The notes beneath the pieces were generated by a model. The model was given only the letters and a program-made list of their open reading frames with translations. It made no database searches and was not told the origin of the DNA. A DNA stretch of 10,341 nucleotides from Burkholderiales bacterium (GTDB lineage: Bacteria; Pseudomonadota; Gammaproteobacteria; Burkholderiales; Burkholderiaceae), in assembly GCA_947372535.1 (NCBI GenBank), contig CANBUA010000170.1:1-10341 (forward strand), written 5' to 3'. This document shows positions 1 to 6,252 of this stretch, one piece after another. The number at the start of each line of letters is the position of its first letter. Within the stretch, counting starts at the first letter, position 1. A program made the position numbers and the translations under genes.

Positions 1-80
1 GCCAGGAAGAAGGCGGCCAGGCCCAGGAGGGTGGCCCACAGCAGGGCGCGCGTCCAGTCAAACGTGGGTTGTTGAGTCAT
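1..80 (-). CDS. gtsC: Carbohydrate ABC transporter permease, MalG/GtsC type (N-terminal fragment)
   Basis: Only the first 26 codons are present; the gene continues past the left edge. The ATG is at 80-78 and follows the stop of the upstream permease by 11 bases, with AAGGGG as the ribosome binding site in that gap. The visible peptide begins MTQQPTFDWTRALLWATLLG and then enters a hydrophobic stretch, as expected for the first membrane helix of an inner-membrane permease. The second permease of CUT1 sugar transporters (order binding protein, MalF-type, MalG-type) normally sits exactly here. Identity therefore rests on position and the start of a membrane helix, not on any diagnostic motif. The ATPase gene expected after it (gtsD/malK-like) lies outside the window. 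Confidence 0.7.
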   Translation of the reverse strand, partial: MTQQPTFDWTRALLWATLLGLAAFFL

Positions 81-91
81 GCTGTACCCCT

Positions 92-979
92 TCAGTGACG
101 CTGCTGCGAACGCAGTTCGCTGTAGAGGTAAGGCACGACGATGGCGGCCACGGTGGCCAGCATCACGGTGGCGGATGCGGCACCCACATTGATCTGGCCG
201 CGGGTGAAGGCGGTGGCGTACATGAAGGTGGCGGGCATGTCGGTTGCAAAGCCCGGCCCGCCGGCGGTGAGCGCCATGACCAGGTCGAAGCTCTTGATGG
301 CGATGTGGGACATCACCATCAGCGTGGAGAAGAACACCGGGCGCAAGCTGGGCACCAGGATGCGCCAGTAGATGCGGGGCGTGGAGGCGCCATCCAGTTG
401 GGCGGCCTTGATGATGGCATCGTCGATGCCGCGCAGACCAGCCAGGAACAGGGCCATCACAAACCCCGCGCTCTGCCAGATGCCGGCAATGGCCACGCAG
501 TAGATGGCGTGGTCCGGATCCACGATCCAGTCGAATTGAAAGTTCGGGAAGCCCCAGCTTTGCACCATGTGCTCGATGCCCAGGCCGGGGTTGAGGATCC
601 ATTTCCAGGCCGCACCGGTGACGATGAAGCTCAGGGCCATGGGGTAGAGGTAGATGGTGCGCAACACGCCTTCGGCGCGGATCTTCTGGTCCAGCAGGAT
701 GGCCAGGAGCAGGCCCAGGCCCATGGAGCCGCCCAGGAACAGGGTGCCGAACACCAGCAGGTTCCGGGCCGACTGCAGGAAGCGGTCGTTGTCCATCAAC
801 TGCAGGTAGGCGTCGAAGCCCTGATAGGTGTAGTTGGGCATCAAGCGCGAGGCCGACACCGAGAACCAGCCGTTCCAGGCGATGAGCCCGTAGATGAACA
901 GCAGGGACAACGCGAACGTGGGCGCCACCACCAGGCGGGGCAGCCAGTCCGTGCGGGGAGCTTGCGGAGATGTGGTCAT
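92..979 (-). CDS. gtsB: Carbohydrate ABC transporter permease, MalF/GtsB type
   Basis: This is a 295-residue inner-membrane permease of a CUT1 sugar importer, forming half of the membrane channel with the MalG-type partner downstream. Hydrophobic segments lie near residues 14-35, 72-96, 107-128, 157-181, 212-236 and 266-286, giving about six helices. The cytoplasmic EAA loop that docks on the ATPase is at 191-210 (KAAQLDGASTPRIYWRILVP), with the conserved D-G-A and the P near its end. Length fits the family. It follows the gtsA-like gene by 126 bases that contain dyads, and precedes the next permease by 11 bases. A weak GAAGG lies about 12 bases before the ATG, so translation initiation may be modest. 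The glucose/mannose assignment is borrowed from the binding protein; the permease alone supports only sugar transport. Confidence 0.9.
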   Translation of the reverse strand: MTTSPQAPRTDWLPRLVVAPTFALSLLFIYGLIAWNGWFSVSASRLMPNYTYQGFDAYLQLMDNDRFLQSARNLLVFGTLFLGGSMGLGLLLAILLDQKIRAEGVLRTIYLYPMALSFIVTGAAWKWILNPGLGIEHMVQSWGFPNFQFDWIVDPDHAIYCVAIAGIWQSAGFVMALFLAGLRGIDDAIIKAAQLDGASTPRIYWRILVPSLRPVFFSTLMVMSHIAIKSFDLVMALTAGGPGFATDMPATFMYATAFTRGQINVGAASATVMLATVAAIVVPYLYSELRSQQRH

Positions 980-1008
980 GAGGAGTGCGAGCCTTCACAT
1001 TGAAAGCA

Positions 1009-1097
1009 AATCAACCGGGGCAGAGGCCTTGTGAGCCCCGCCCCCGGTCGGAGACCGACGCAGGCCGGTCCAGCAGCTTGAACGTGGATCAGGCGAT
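1009..1097 (-). other. Intercistronic dyads between binding-protein and permease genes
   Basis: The 126-base spacer between the gtsA-like stop and the gtsB-like start has three short minus-strand dyads: GGATC-gcct-GATCC just after the stop, CGGTC-tcc-GACCG, and GGGGC with GCCCC around a 13-base loop. None is followed by a run of T, so a strong intrinsic terminator is unlikely. Stem-loops in this position of ABC operons commonly protect the upstream binding-protein mRNA or attenuate read-through, so that binding protein exceeds permease. That role is inference here. Confidence 0.35.
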
Positions 1098-1105
1098 CCA
1101 GGCGC

Positions 1106-2377
1106 TCACTTGGTTTGCGACGCAGCCACCAGCTTCTTGATGGTCTCGTCGGCCGTGGCCTTGTCGCTGTTCCAGTAGTTGGACACCACATCCTGGATCG
1201 CGCCTTGCACGGCAGAAGGCACCGCCATGCCGTGGGCAATCGACGGCACCAGGGTGCCGGCCTTGCCGCTGTCCACGAAGTCCTTGGCCGAGGCCTTGGC
1301 GCAAGCATCGAACTTGCTCAGGTCCATGCCCAGGCGAACCGGGATGGAGCCCTTGTTCAGGTTGAACAGTTCCTGGAAATCCACCGACATGATGGCCGAG
1401 GCCAGGTCACGCTGGGCCTTGATGTTGGCCTCGTTTTTCAACTGAAACATCGCAAAGCTGTCGACGTTGTAGGTGAAGGACTTGGCGCTGCCCGGAGCGG
1501 CCACGCACTCGAAGTCCTTGCCCGGCACCTTGCCCGCGGCGATGAACTCACCCTTGGCCCAGTCGCCCATCAGCTGCATGCCAGCCTCACCGCGGATCAC
1601 CATGGCGGTGGTCAGGTTCCAGTCGCGGCCCGGGGAGTTCTTGTCGGTGTAGCCCTTGATCTTCTTGAAGGTCTCCAGGACCTCCTTCATCTTGGCGCTC
1701 TTGAGGGTGTTGGCATCCAGCTGGACAAACGCCTTCTTGTAGAACTCGGCACCGCCCAGGCCCAAGGCCACGCTCTCGAAGGTGGTGAAGTCCTGCCAGT
1801 TCTGGCCGCCGTGGGCCACGGGGATGATGCCGGCCTTCTTCAGGGCTTCTGCGGCCACGAAGAACTCGGGCCAGGTGGTGGGCACCCTGGCACCGGCCTT
1901 CTTGAAGGCTGCGGGGTTGGCCCACAGCCAGTTCACGCGGTGCACATTCACCGGTGCGGCAATGTAGTGGCCCTTGTACTTGAGGCCCGCGGCGATGGGG
2001 GCGGGCAGCAGGCTGTCCCACTTCTCCGCATTGGCCACGTCGTCCAGGTTGGTCAGCACGCCTTCCTTGGCCCACTCCTGCAGCGAGGGGCCCTTGATCT
2101 GGGCGGCCGCCGGGGCGTTGCCCGACACCACACGCGACTTGAGCACCGTCATGGCGGAATCGCCACCACCGCCGGCCACGGCGAAATCCTTCCAGGTGTG
2201 GCCCTTGGCCTTCATGGTGGCGGCCAGGGCTTGTGCGGCCTTGGCTTCGCCGCCCGCCGTCCACCAGTGCAGCACTTCAACTTCACCGGCAAAGGCTGTG
2301 GTGAACACGGTGGCGCCCAGGGCGACGGCGGTGGCCGCACGGGCCACGCTCAGCTTGCGAAATTCAATGGTCTTCAT
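1106..2377 (-). CDS. gtsA: Periplasmic glucose/mannose-type sugar-binding protein of a CUT1 ABC transporter
   Basis: This 423-residue extracytoplasmic solute-binding protein captures sugar in the periplasm and delivers it to the GtsBC-type permeases encoded next. Residues 1-30 are a signal peptide (basic n-region, hydrophobic core, AFA before the cleavage site). The mature protein opens EVEVLHWWTAGGEAKAA. Residues 62-83 contain WKDFAVAGGGG and AMTVLKSR, followed by AAQIKGPSLQEW near 91-102; these match my recollection of Pseudomonas GtsA closely, which is why I prefer glucose/mannose over maltose or glycerol-3-phosphate. The start chosen is ATG 2377, preceded by AAGGA at 6-base spacing. An in-frame ATG at 2428 would put 17 proline/glycine-rich residues before the signal peptide and is rejected. 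The gene sits between a porin and the permease. Substrate is inferred from family resemblance. Confidence 0.9.
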   Translation of the reverse strand: MKTIEFRKLSVARAATAVALGATVFTTAFAGEVEVLHWWTAGGEAKAAQALAATMKAKGHTWKDFAVAGGGGDSAMTVLKSRVVSGNAPAAAQIKGPSLQEWAKEGVLTNLDDVANAEKWDSLLPAPIAAGLKYKGHYIAAPVNVHRVNWLWANPAAFKKAGARVPTTWPEFFVAAEALKKAGIIPVAHGGQNWQDFTTFESVALGLGGAEFYKKAFVQLDANTLKSAKMKEVLETFKKIKGYTDKNSPGRDWNLTTAMVIRGEAGMQLMGDWAKGEFIAAGKVPGKDFECVAAPGSAKSFTYNVDSFAMFQLKNEANIKAQRDLASAIMSVDFQELFNLNKGSIPVRLGMDLSKFDACAKASAKDFVDSGKAGTLVPSIAHGMAVPSAVQGAIQDVVSNYWNSDKATADETIKKLVAASQTK

Positions 2378-2400
2378 GATGTGTCCTTGAGGTCCGGGGG

Positions 2401-2417
2401 GCGGCCCACACGGCCGC
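2401..2417 (-). other. Short stem-loop in the gtsA leader
   Basis: GCGGCC and GGCCGC form a perfect 6-bp stem around a 5-base loop, about 23 bases upstream of the gtsA-like start. It lies in the transcript leader between the larger 2442-2470 hairpin and the ribosome binding site. It could influence message stability or ribosome access, but in GC-rich DNA a 6-bp dyad can also arise by chance. Confidence 0.3.
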
Positions 2418-2441
2418 TGCGCCCACATGTCAGCAGGGGAC

Positions 2442-2470
2442 TGGGCCTGATCGATGATGGATCAGGCCCA
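2442..2470 (-). terminator. Perfect 11-bp stem-loop after the porin gene
   Basis: TGGGCCTGATC (2442-2452) and GATCAGGCCCA (2460-2470) form an uninterrupted 11-bp stem with a 7-base loop, starting 7 bases after the porin stop codon. No T-run follows on the transcribed strand, so it is not a canonical intrinsic terminator. It may be a partial terminator or an mRNA-stabilising 3' end that uncouples porin and binding-protein levels. The structure is seen directly; its role is inferred. Confidence 0.5.
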
Positions 2471-2477
2471 ACTTGGA

Positions 2478-3680
2478 TCACCACCAGATTTCGGCTTGCA
2501 CGCCGTAGCTGGTGCCGGAGGTCTTGCCGTCGCCGATGCCGGTCAGGCCTGCCAGGCCGGCCTGGGTGTTGGCAGACTTGTTCCACTTGGCCGTGGTGAC
2601 ATAGGCACGCAGTTCAGGACGATCCCAGAAGCCCTTGCCGGCGGCCAGGGTCGGGGCGATGGTCAGCTTGGTCAGGTTGGCCGTGGAGCCGCCCTTGGGT
2701 TTGACGCTGTCGATGCCCAGCTCGCCCAGCAGCTTGAAGTTGCGGGTCAGGGCATAGGACATGCGGCCGCCCAGCGAGGTGATGGTGGCGTTGTCCGCGT
2801 CGGCATCACCCTTGTTGCTCTGGAAGCTGGCGATGGCCTGGCCACCCAGGGCCTCATTGACCTGGAACTGGAAGCCGTCGGCCAGACGGAACTTCTTGAC
2901 GTCGGAGCCAGCGCCCAGGTTGCCGAAGTTGCCCGTCAGGCCGGCCGAGCCTTGCGACATCTGGACCCACACGTTGTTGCTGCCGCCCAGGATGTTGCCT
3001 TGCGAGTGGCGCACGCTCAGGGCCAGGCCCGCCTTGCCGCCGGTGAAGTCACCCTTGGTGACGTTCAGCACCACGTTCACGGTGCCTCCGGGGTTGACCG
3101 GCGCATCGCGCAACCAGGCGTTGAAGCGGTTGCCCGGCTTCTGGGCGTCCGCAGCACCTGCGCCGTCGGCACGGTAGTAAGCCAGGTCCAGCTTGCCGCC
3201 CATGGCGTTCACGGTGGCGCCAGCGCCCGTGCCATCGAGCTGTTCAAAGAACTTGTCGACGATGTGCACGTCGGCACCGCGGTGGTAGCGCTTGCCTGCC
3301 CAGAAGCTGGCTTGGGGTGCGAAATCCAGGCCACCCACTTCGGCGTACATCTGGGCCATGCCCAGCTTGGCGTCGCCGGCTTCGCTGGCGCTGCCGTTGT
3401 AGATGTTGGGCATCAGGCTGATCTTCACGGTCTCGCCCGTGGCCTGCTTGATGTTGCCGGTGAACAGGAACTCACCGTAGAAGTCGCACTCGTTACCCAG
3501 TCGGTACTTCCACTCCGAACCGCTCAGCTGGTAACAGGCGCGGTTGCTGTCTTTGGCCGTGGCCTGAGGGCCCACGCGAAAGTAGCCAGTGGAGCCCAGG
3601 GACAGTTGAGCGGCGGCGGGAAGCGCCAGCATCACGCCCAGGATCATCGGGACAGAACGGTAGAGGGTGGAAGTTTTCAT
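2478..3680 (-). CDS. LamB-family carbohydrate porin (maltoporin-like)
   Basis: This 400-residue outer-membrane beta-barrel allows facilitated sugar diffusion into the periplasm. A signal peptide spans about 1-24 (LALPAAA before Q25). LamB-family landmarks appear in order: YRLGNECDFYGEF at 59-71, FWAGKRYHRGADVHIVDKFF at 126-145, LTIAPTLAAG at 339-348, RPELRAYVTTAKW near 354-366 and the C-terminal GVQAEIWW, whose terminal aromatic is the outer-membrane assembly signal. It is about 45 residues shorter than E. coli LamB. ATG 3680 has an AAGAGA-type ribosome site upstream. It heads the sugar-transport operon: the gtsA-like gene begins 100 bases downstream on the same strand, so its physiological substrate is probably that transporter's sugar rather than maltodextrin. 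A repeat array resembling a response-regulator site lies about 55-85 bases upstream of its start. Confidence 0.88.
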   Translation of the reverse strand: MKTSTLYRSVPMILGVMLALPAAAQLSLGSTGYFRVGPQATAKDSNRACYQLSGSEWKYRLGNECDFYGEFLFTGNIKQATGETVKISLMPNIYNGSASEAGDAKLGMAQMYAEVGGLDFAPQASFWAGKRYHRGADVHIVDKFFEQLDGTGAGATVNAMGGKLDLAYYRADGAGAADAQKPGNRFNAWLRDAPVNPGGTVNVVLNVTKGDFTGGKAGLALSVRHSQGNILGGSNNVWVQMSQGSAGLTGNFGNLGAGSDVKKFRLADGFQFQVNEALGGQAIASFQSNKGDADADNATITSLGGRMSYALTRNFKLLGELGIDSVKPKGGSTANLTKLTIAPTLAAGKGFWDRPELRAYVTTAKWNKSANTQAGLAGLTGIGDGKTSGTSYGVQAEIWW

Positions 3681-3732
3681 GTTGTCTCTTCGTCAAGGAG
3701 TGGATGAGTCCCGGGGCGCGCTCAGCGACACG

Positions 3733-3765
3733 CGACGGGCAACGAAGTATTAACGAACCATTAAC
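3733..3765 (-). promoter_or_regulatory. Candidate OmpR/PmrA-type response-regulator box (three 11-bp repeats)
   Basis: On the minus strand three consecutive 11-mers read GTTAATGGTTC (3765-3755), GTTAATACTTC (3754-3744) and GTTGCCCGTCG (3743-3733). The first two share GTTAAT and the closing TTC; the third keeps only GTT at the start. The core is TTAA-N7-TTAA, the same half-site and spacing as the known PmrA/QseB boxes (CTTAAT-N5-CTTAAT), and 11-bp head-to-tail spacing is the hallmark of OmpR/PhoB-family binding. The matching regulator gene is upstream at 6109-5402. Binding by that regulator is inferred, not shown. Confidence 0.6.
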
Positions 3766-3777
3766 ACAACATGTCAG
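3749..3777 (-). promoter_or_regulatory. Candidate core promoter of the porin-gts operon
   Basis: On the minus strand CTGACA (3777-3772) and GTTAAT (3754-3749) are separated by 17 bases, matching the sigma-70 -35 in 5 of 6 positions and the -10 in 4 of 6. The regulator repeats overlap the spacer and the -10. If this is the real promoter, the regulator may repress it or act in an unusual position. The DNA between the repeats and the porin start is GC-rich and offers no better -10. Confidence 0.3.
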
Positions 3778-3818
3778 AATCTTCGCCTATTGCCAGGCGT
3801 GGCCGGAACAGCTATAAC

Positions 3819-3843
3819 CGCACCCCTCAAATGCGGGGGTGCG
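3819..3843 (-). terminator. Stem-loop between sensor kinase and porin genes
   Basis: CGCACCCC (3819-3826) pairs perfectly with GGGGTGCG (3836-3843) around a 9-base loop, 36 bases after the sensor-kinase stop codon on the minus strand. It is followed by GTTATAG rather than a T-run. It plausibly ends or weakens the two-component transcript before the separately regulated porin operon. Termination strength cannot be judged by eye. Confidence 0.4.
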
Positions 3844-3878
3844 CAAAGCCTTCCCACCTGGCGCAAACCCCTGGCAGG

Positions 3879-5384
3879 TCAGGCCAATGGAAAGGCCAGT
3901 TTCACGCGCAGGCCATGGGGCTCGCGCGACGCCAGGCTGACGGTGCCGCCATGGCGTTCCACGATTTCCTTCACGATCGACAGGCCCAGGCCGCAACCGG
4001 TGCCCTCGTGTGTGGCCCGGAAGAACCGCTGGAAGACCGCGTCGTGGTGCGCCGGGTCCACGCCCGGGCCGGTGTCGTCCACCAGCACGAACATCTGCGC
4101 TTCATCGCTGTCGACCGACACCGTGACCTCGCTGCCCGCGCCCGCATAGCGGATGGCGTTGTCGATCACGTTGAACACGGCTTCGCGCATGAGCAAGGCG
4201 TTGCCCAGGAGCGTCAAAGGACGCTGGAGCTCATCGTGCTCGCCCTCCTCCGCCTCGGCCAGGCCCAGGTCCACCCCGGCCTGCAAGGCGCGCGGCACCA
4301 TCTCGGCGGTCAGCTCGCTGACCAGCCGGCGCAGGTCAAAGCGGCTGTGGCCAATGGCGTTGGCCGAATCGGGCTCGGCCCGGGCCAGGGTCAGCAACTG
4401 GTTGACCAGGTGAGCGCTGCGTGTGGCGCTTTCGTGCACGCGGTGCAGGCGGGCCTTGAGCTCCGGATCGGCCGTGGCCTTGAGCGCCAGCTCGGTCTGG
4501 CTCTTCAAGCCAGCCAGGGGCGTGCGCAACTGGTGGGCCGCATCGCTGATGAAGCGGCGTTGCCCGGCCACGCTGTCCTGCACCCGCGTCAGCAGGCCAT
4601 TGAGCGCGGTGTTGAGCACCTCGATTTCTTCGGGCACCGGCCCCAAACGGATGGGCGCCAGATCGCCTGCGGGCCGATCGCGAACGGCTTGCTGCAGGCG
4701 CGCCAAGGGGGCCAGCCCCGCACGCAAGCTCATCCACACGATCACCGACATGGCCAGCACCAGCAACACCAGCGGCAAGGCGATGTCGCCCAGGATGCGC
4801 CCGGCCAGGGCATCGCGGCTGACGCGGCTTTTGGCGATCTGCACCAGCATGGTCTGGGTCTGGCCGGGCTCGCCCCAGCTCAGGTACAGGGCCACCACGC
4901 GCACCGCCACCCTGTGGCCGGCCACCTGGATGTGGTCGTCATAGAAGCTGGGCGCATCCGCGGGCGGCTGGCCATCGGGCAGTCGGATGCGCGGAGGCGG
5001 GGCCGACAGGGCCTTGTTGCCCAGGATGAACTGTCCCGGCGGCGAGCTGACCATGTAATAGACCTGCTCGTCGGGGTCGGATTCGATGATGTCGCGTGCC
5101 GCTCGCGGCAGGTCGATCAGGAAGCCGCTGCCGGTGGGCTTGACCTGGCGGGCCAGCGCGCGCGAGGCCGTGTACAGGCTGCGGTCGATGGCCAGGTTGG
5201 CATAGCGCGCAGCCACCTGGTAGGACATGACCGCCGCGCCGGCCCACAGCACCAGCTGGGGCACCAGCAGCCAGATCATCAGGTAGCGCCGCAGTGGCGT
5301 GGTGCCCGGGTTCACGCCCGGCAGGCTGAACCACAGGCGGCGCAAGCGGCCCAGGGGGCCAGGATCGCGACGGTCGTCGTGCAT
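3879..5384 (-). CDS. TctE-like two-component sensor histidine kinase
   Basis: This 501-residue inner-membrane sensor autophosphorylates on histidine and passes phosphate to the response regulator encoded just upstream. Layout: a cytoplasmic N-terminus to about residue 33, TM1 about 34-56, a periplasmic sensing region about 57-198, TM2 about 199-219, and a HAMP-like linker about 220-272. The H-box FISDAAHQLRTPLAGLK has the phosphoacceptor H284. ATPase motifs follow: N-box NVIDNAIRYA (405-414), G1 DDTGPGVD (436-443), F-box FQRFFR (451-456) and G2 GTGCGLGLSI (461-470). Every catalytic element is present. The periplasmic domain and the SYQVAARYANLAIDRSL segment resemble the 2CSK_N sensors of TctE/QseC relatives. 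The start at 5384 has AGGCGA upstream and lies 17 bases after the regulator stop, so the two genes are cotranscribed. The ligand is unknown; location next to sugar-uptake genes suggests a hexose or a product of its metabolism. Confidence 0.93.
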   Translation of the reverse strand: MHDDRRDPGPLGRLRRLWFSLPGVNPGTTPLRRYLMIWLLVPQLVLWAGAAVMSYQVAARYANLAIDRSLYTASRALARQVKPTGSGFLIDLPRAARDIIESDPDEQVYYMVSSPPGQFILGNKALSAPPPRIRLPDGQPPADAPSFYDDHIQVAGHRVAVRVVALYLSWGEPGQTQTMLVQIAKSRVSRDALAGRILGDIALPLVLLVLAMSVIVWMSLRAGLAPLARLQQAVRDRPAGDLAPIRLGPVPEEIEVLNTALNGLLTRVQDSVAGQRRFISDAAHQLRTPLAGLKSQTELALKATADPELKARLHRVHESATRSAHLVNQLLTLARAEPDSANAIGHSRFDLRRLVSELTAEMVPRALQAGVDLGLAEAEEGEHDELQRPLTLLGNALLMREAVFNVIDNAIRYAGAGSEVTVSVDSDEAQMFVLVDDTGPGVDPAHHDAVFQRFFRATHEGTGCGLGLSIVKEIVERHGGTVSLASREPHGLRVKLAFPLA

Positions 5385-5401
5385 GGCGATCGCCTGAGAC
5401 C

Positions 5402-6109
5402 TCAGACGTTTTCCAGCAGGTAACCCAGGCCGCGCACCGTGCGGATGGACACGGCCGAGCCCTCGAGCTTGCGGCGCAAGCGATGCACGATGACTTCCAG
5501 CGAACCCGAGGGCGTGCCTGGCTCCTGGGCATCACCCGACCAGGCCACGGCGATCTGCTCCTTGGTGAGCACCTTGCCTTCATGGGCCAGCAAGGCATCC
5601 AGCAGCATCCATTCGCGTGGCGACAGGTCGACCGACTGGCCATTGATGGCGGCACGGCGGGCATCCCGGTCGAAGCTCAGGCGGCCGCTGAGCTGCACAG
5701 GCGTGCCGCTGCGGGCGGCCGCGCCGACACCGGTGTTGGCAGCAGACAAACGCGCCCGACGCAAGAGCGCACGGATGCGCGCTTCCAGCTCGGGGAAATC
5801 AAAGGGCTTGGTGAGGTAGTCGTCGGCGCCGGCATTGAGGCCCGCCACGCGGCTTTCCAGCCCATCCAGGGCCGTGAGCACCATCAGGGGCAAGCCCGGC
5901 CGCGCGGCATGGGCGCGCTTGAGCACGGTCAGGCCATCCACCAGGGGCAGCCCGATGTCGATCACGCCCAGATCGAAGGGGTGCTTGATGAGCAGGTACT
6001 CTGCCACGGCGCCGTTCTCGGCCACCTCGACCTCGAACCCCGCCGAGCGCAGGTTGGCCGACAGGGCATCGGCGAGGATGGGGTCGTCTTCGGCAAGCAA
6101 CAAGCGCAT
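5402..6109 (-). CDS. OmpR/PhoB-family response regulator (TctD/QseB/PmrA-like)
   Basis: This 235-residue DNA-binding response regulator is the partner of the downstream sensor kinase. The receiver domain (1-115) has the acidic pair D8-D9, phosphoacceptor D51 in VIDIGLPLVDG, T79, and K101 in the LTKPF motif. The winged-helix effector (about 137-234) contains LSPREWMLLDALL (162-174) and the recognition-helix region SLEVIVHRLRRKLEG (203-217), ending RTVRGLGYLLE. The phrasing is typical of the TctD/QseB/PmrA branch. Start ATG 6109 gives the standard MRLLLAEDD opening with AGGA upstream; an in-frame ATG at 6154 would add 15 residues and is not favoured. A TTAA-N7-TTAA repeat that suits this branch lies before the porin gene, while the GC-rich region before this gene shows no such box, so autoregulation is not evident. 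It is divergent from the RpiR-type gene. Confidence 0.93.
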   Translation of the reverse strand: MRLLLAEDDPILADALSANLRSAGFEVEVAENGAVAEYLLIKHPFDLGVIDIGLPLVDGLTVLKRAHAARPGLPLMVLTALDGLESRVAGLNAGADDYLTKPFDFPELEARIRALLRRARLSAANTGVGAAARSGTPVQLSGRLSFDRDARRAAINGQSVDLSPREWMLLDALLAHEGKVLTKEQIAVAWSGDAQEPGTPSGSLEVIVHRLRRKLEGSAVSIRTVRGLGYLLENV

Positions 6110-6252
6110 GGGGGCGATCCTGACGGGGCGAGGCGTCTGAAAGGTGTTCGGCACGGATGCACCGACAGCCAGGACGCCGCAGGAATTCTCGCACGGGGCC
6201 TGGCACGCACGGCTTCGGCCCTAGACTGCAGGCTGATGGAGCTTGGCCCCGC
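6110..6252. promoter_or_regulatory. Divergent intergenic region between response regulator and RpiR-type gene
   Basis: These 143 bases must hold promoters for both outward genes but are GC-rich and weakly marked. On the plus strand CTGGCA (6200-6205) and TAGACT (6222-6227), spaced by 16, are the best candidate for the RpiR-type gene; GGAG at 6238-6241 is its ribosome site. I see no convincing minus-strand promoter, no TTAA repeat and no TTGT-N7/8-ACAA site. Confidence 0.3.

Noticed and set aside
1115..2599. 494-codon plus-strand open frame opposite the binding-protein gene
   Set aside because: It is antisense to a clearly recognisable gene; its low-complexity H/G/A/Q/R-rich product is typical of the reverse frame of GC-rich coding DNA.
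3691..3696. TTGACG on the minus strand upstream of the porin as a -35 element
   Set aside because: It ends about 10 bases before the start codon, leaving no room for a -10 and transcript start.
2454..3707. 417-codon plus-strand open frame opposite the porin
   Set aside because: The antisense frame covers the whole LamB-like gene and its product shows no recognisable domain.
3771..5423. 550-codon plus-strand open frame opposite the sensor kinase
   Set aside because: The kinase on the other strand has all catalytic motifs; this product is H/Q/R/A-rich with no domain.
6157..6252. Upstream in-frame ATG extending the RpiR-type regulator by 32 residues
   Set aside because: The extension is proline/arginine/glycine-rich and not part of the helix-turn-helix fold; the ATG at 6253 has a ribosome site and matches the family start.
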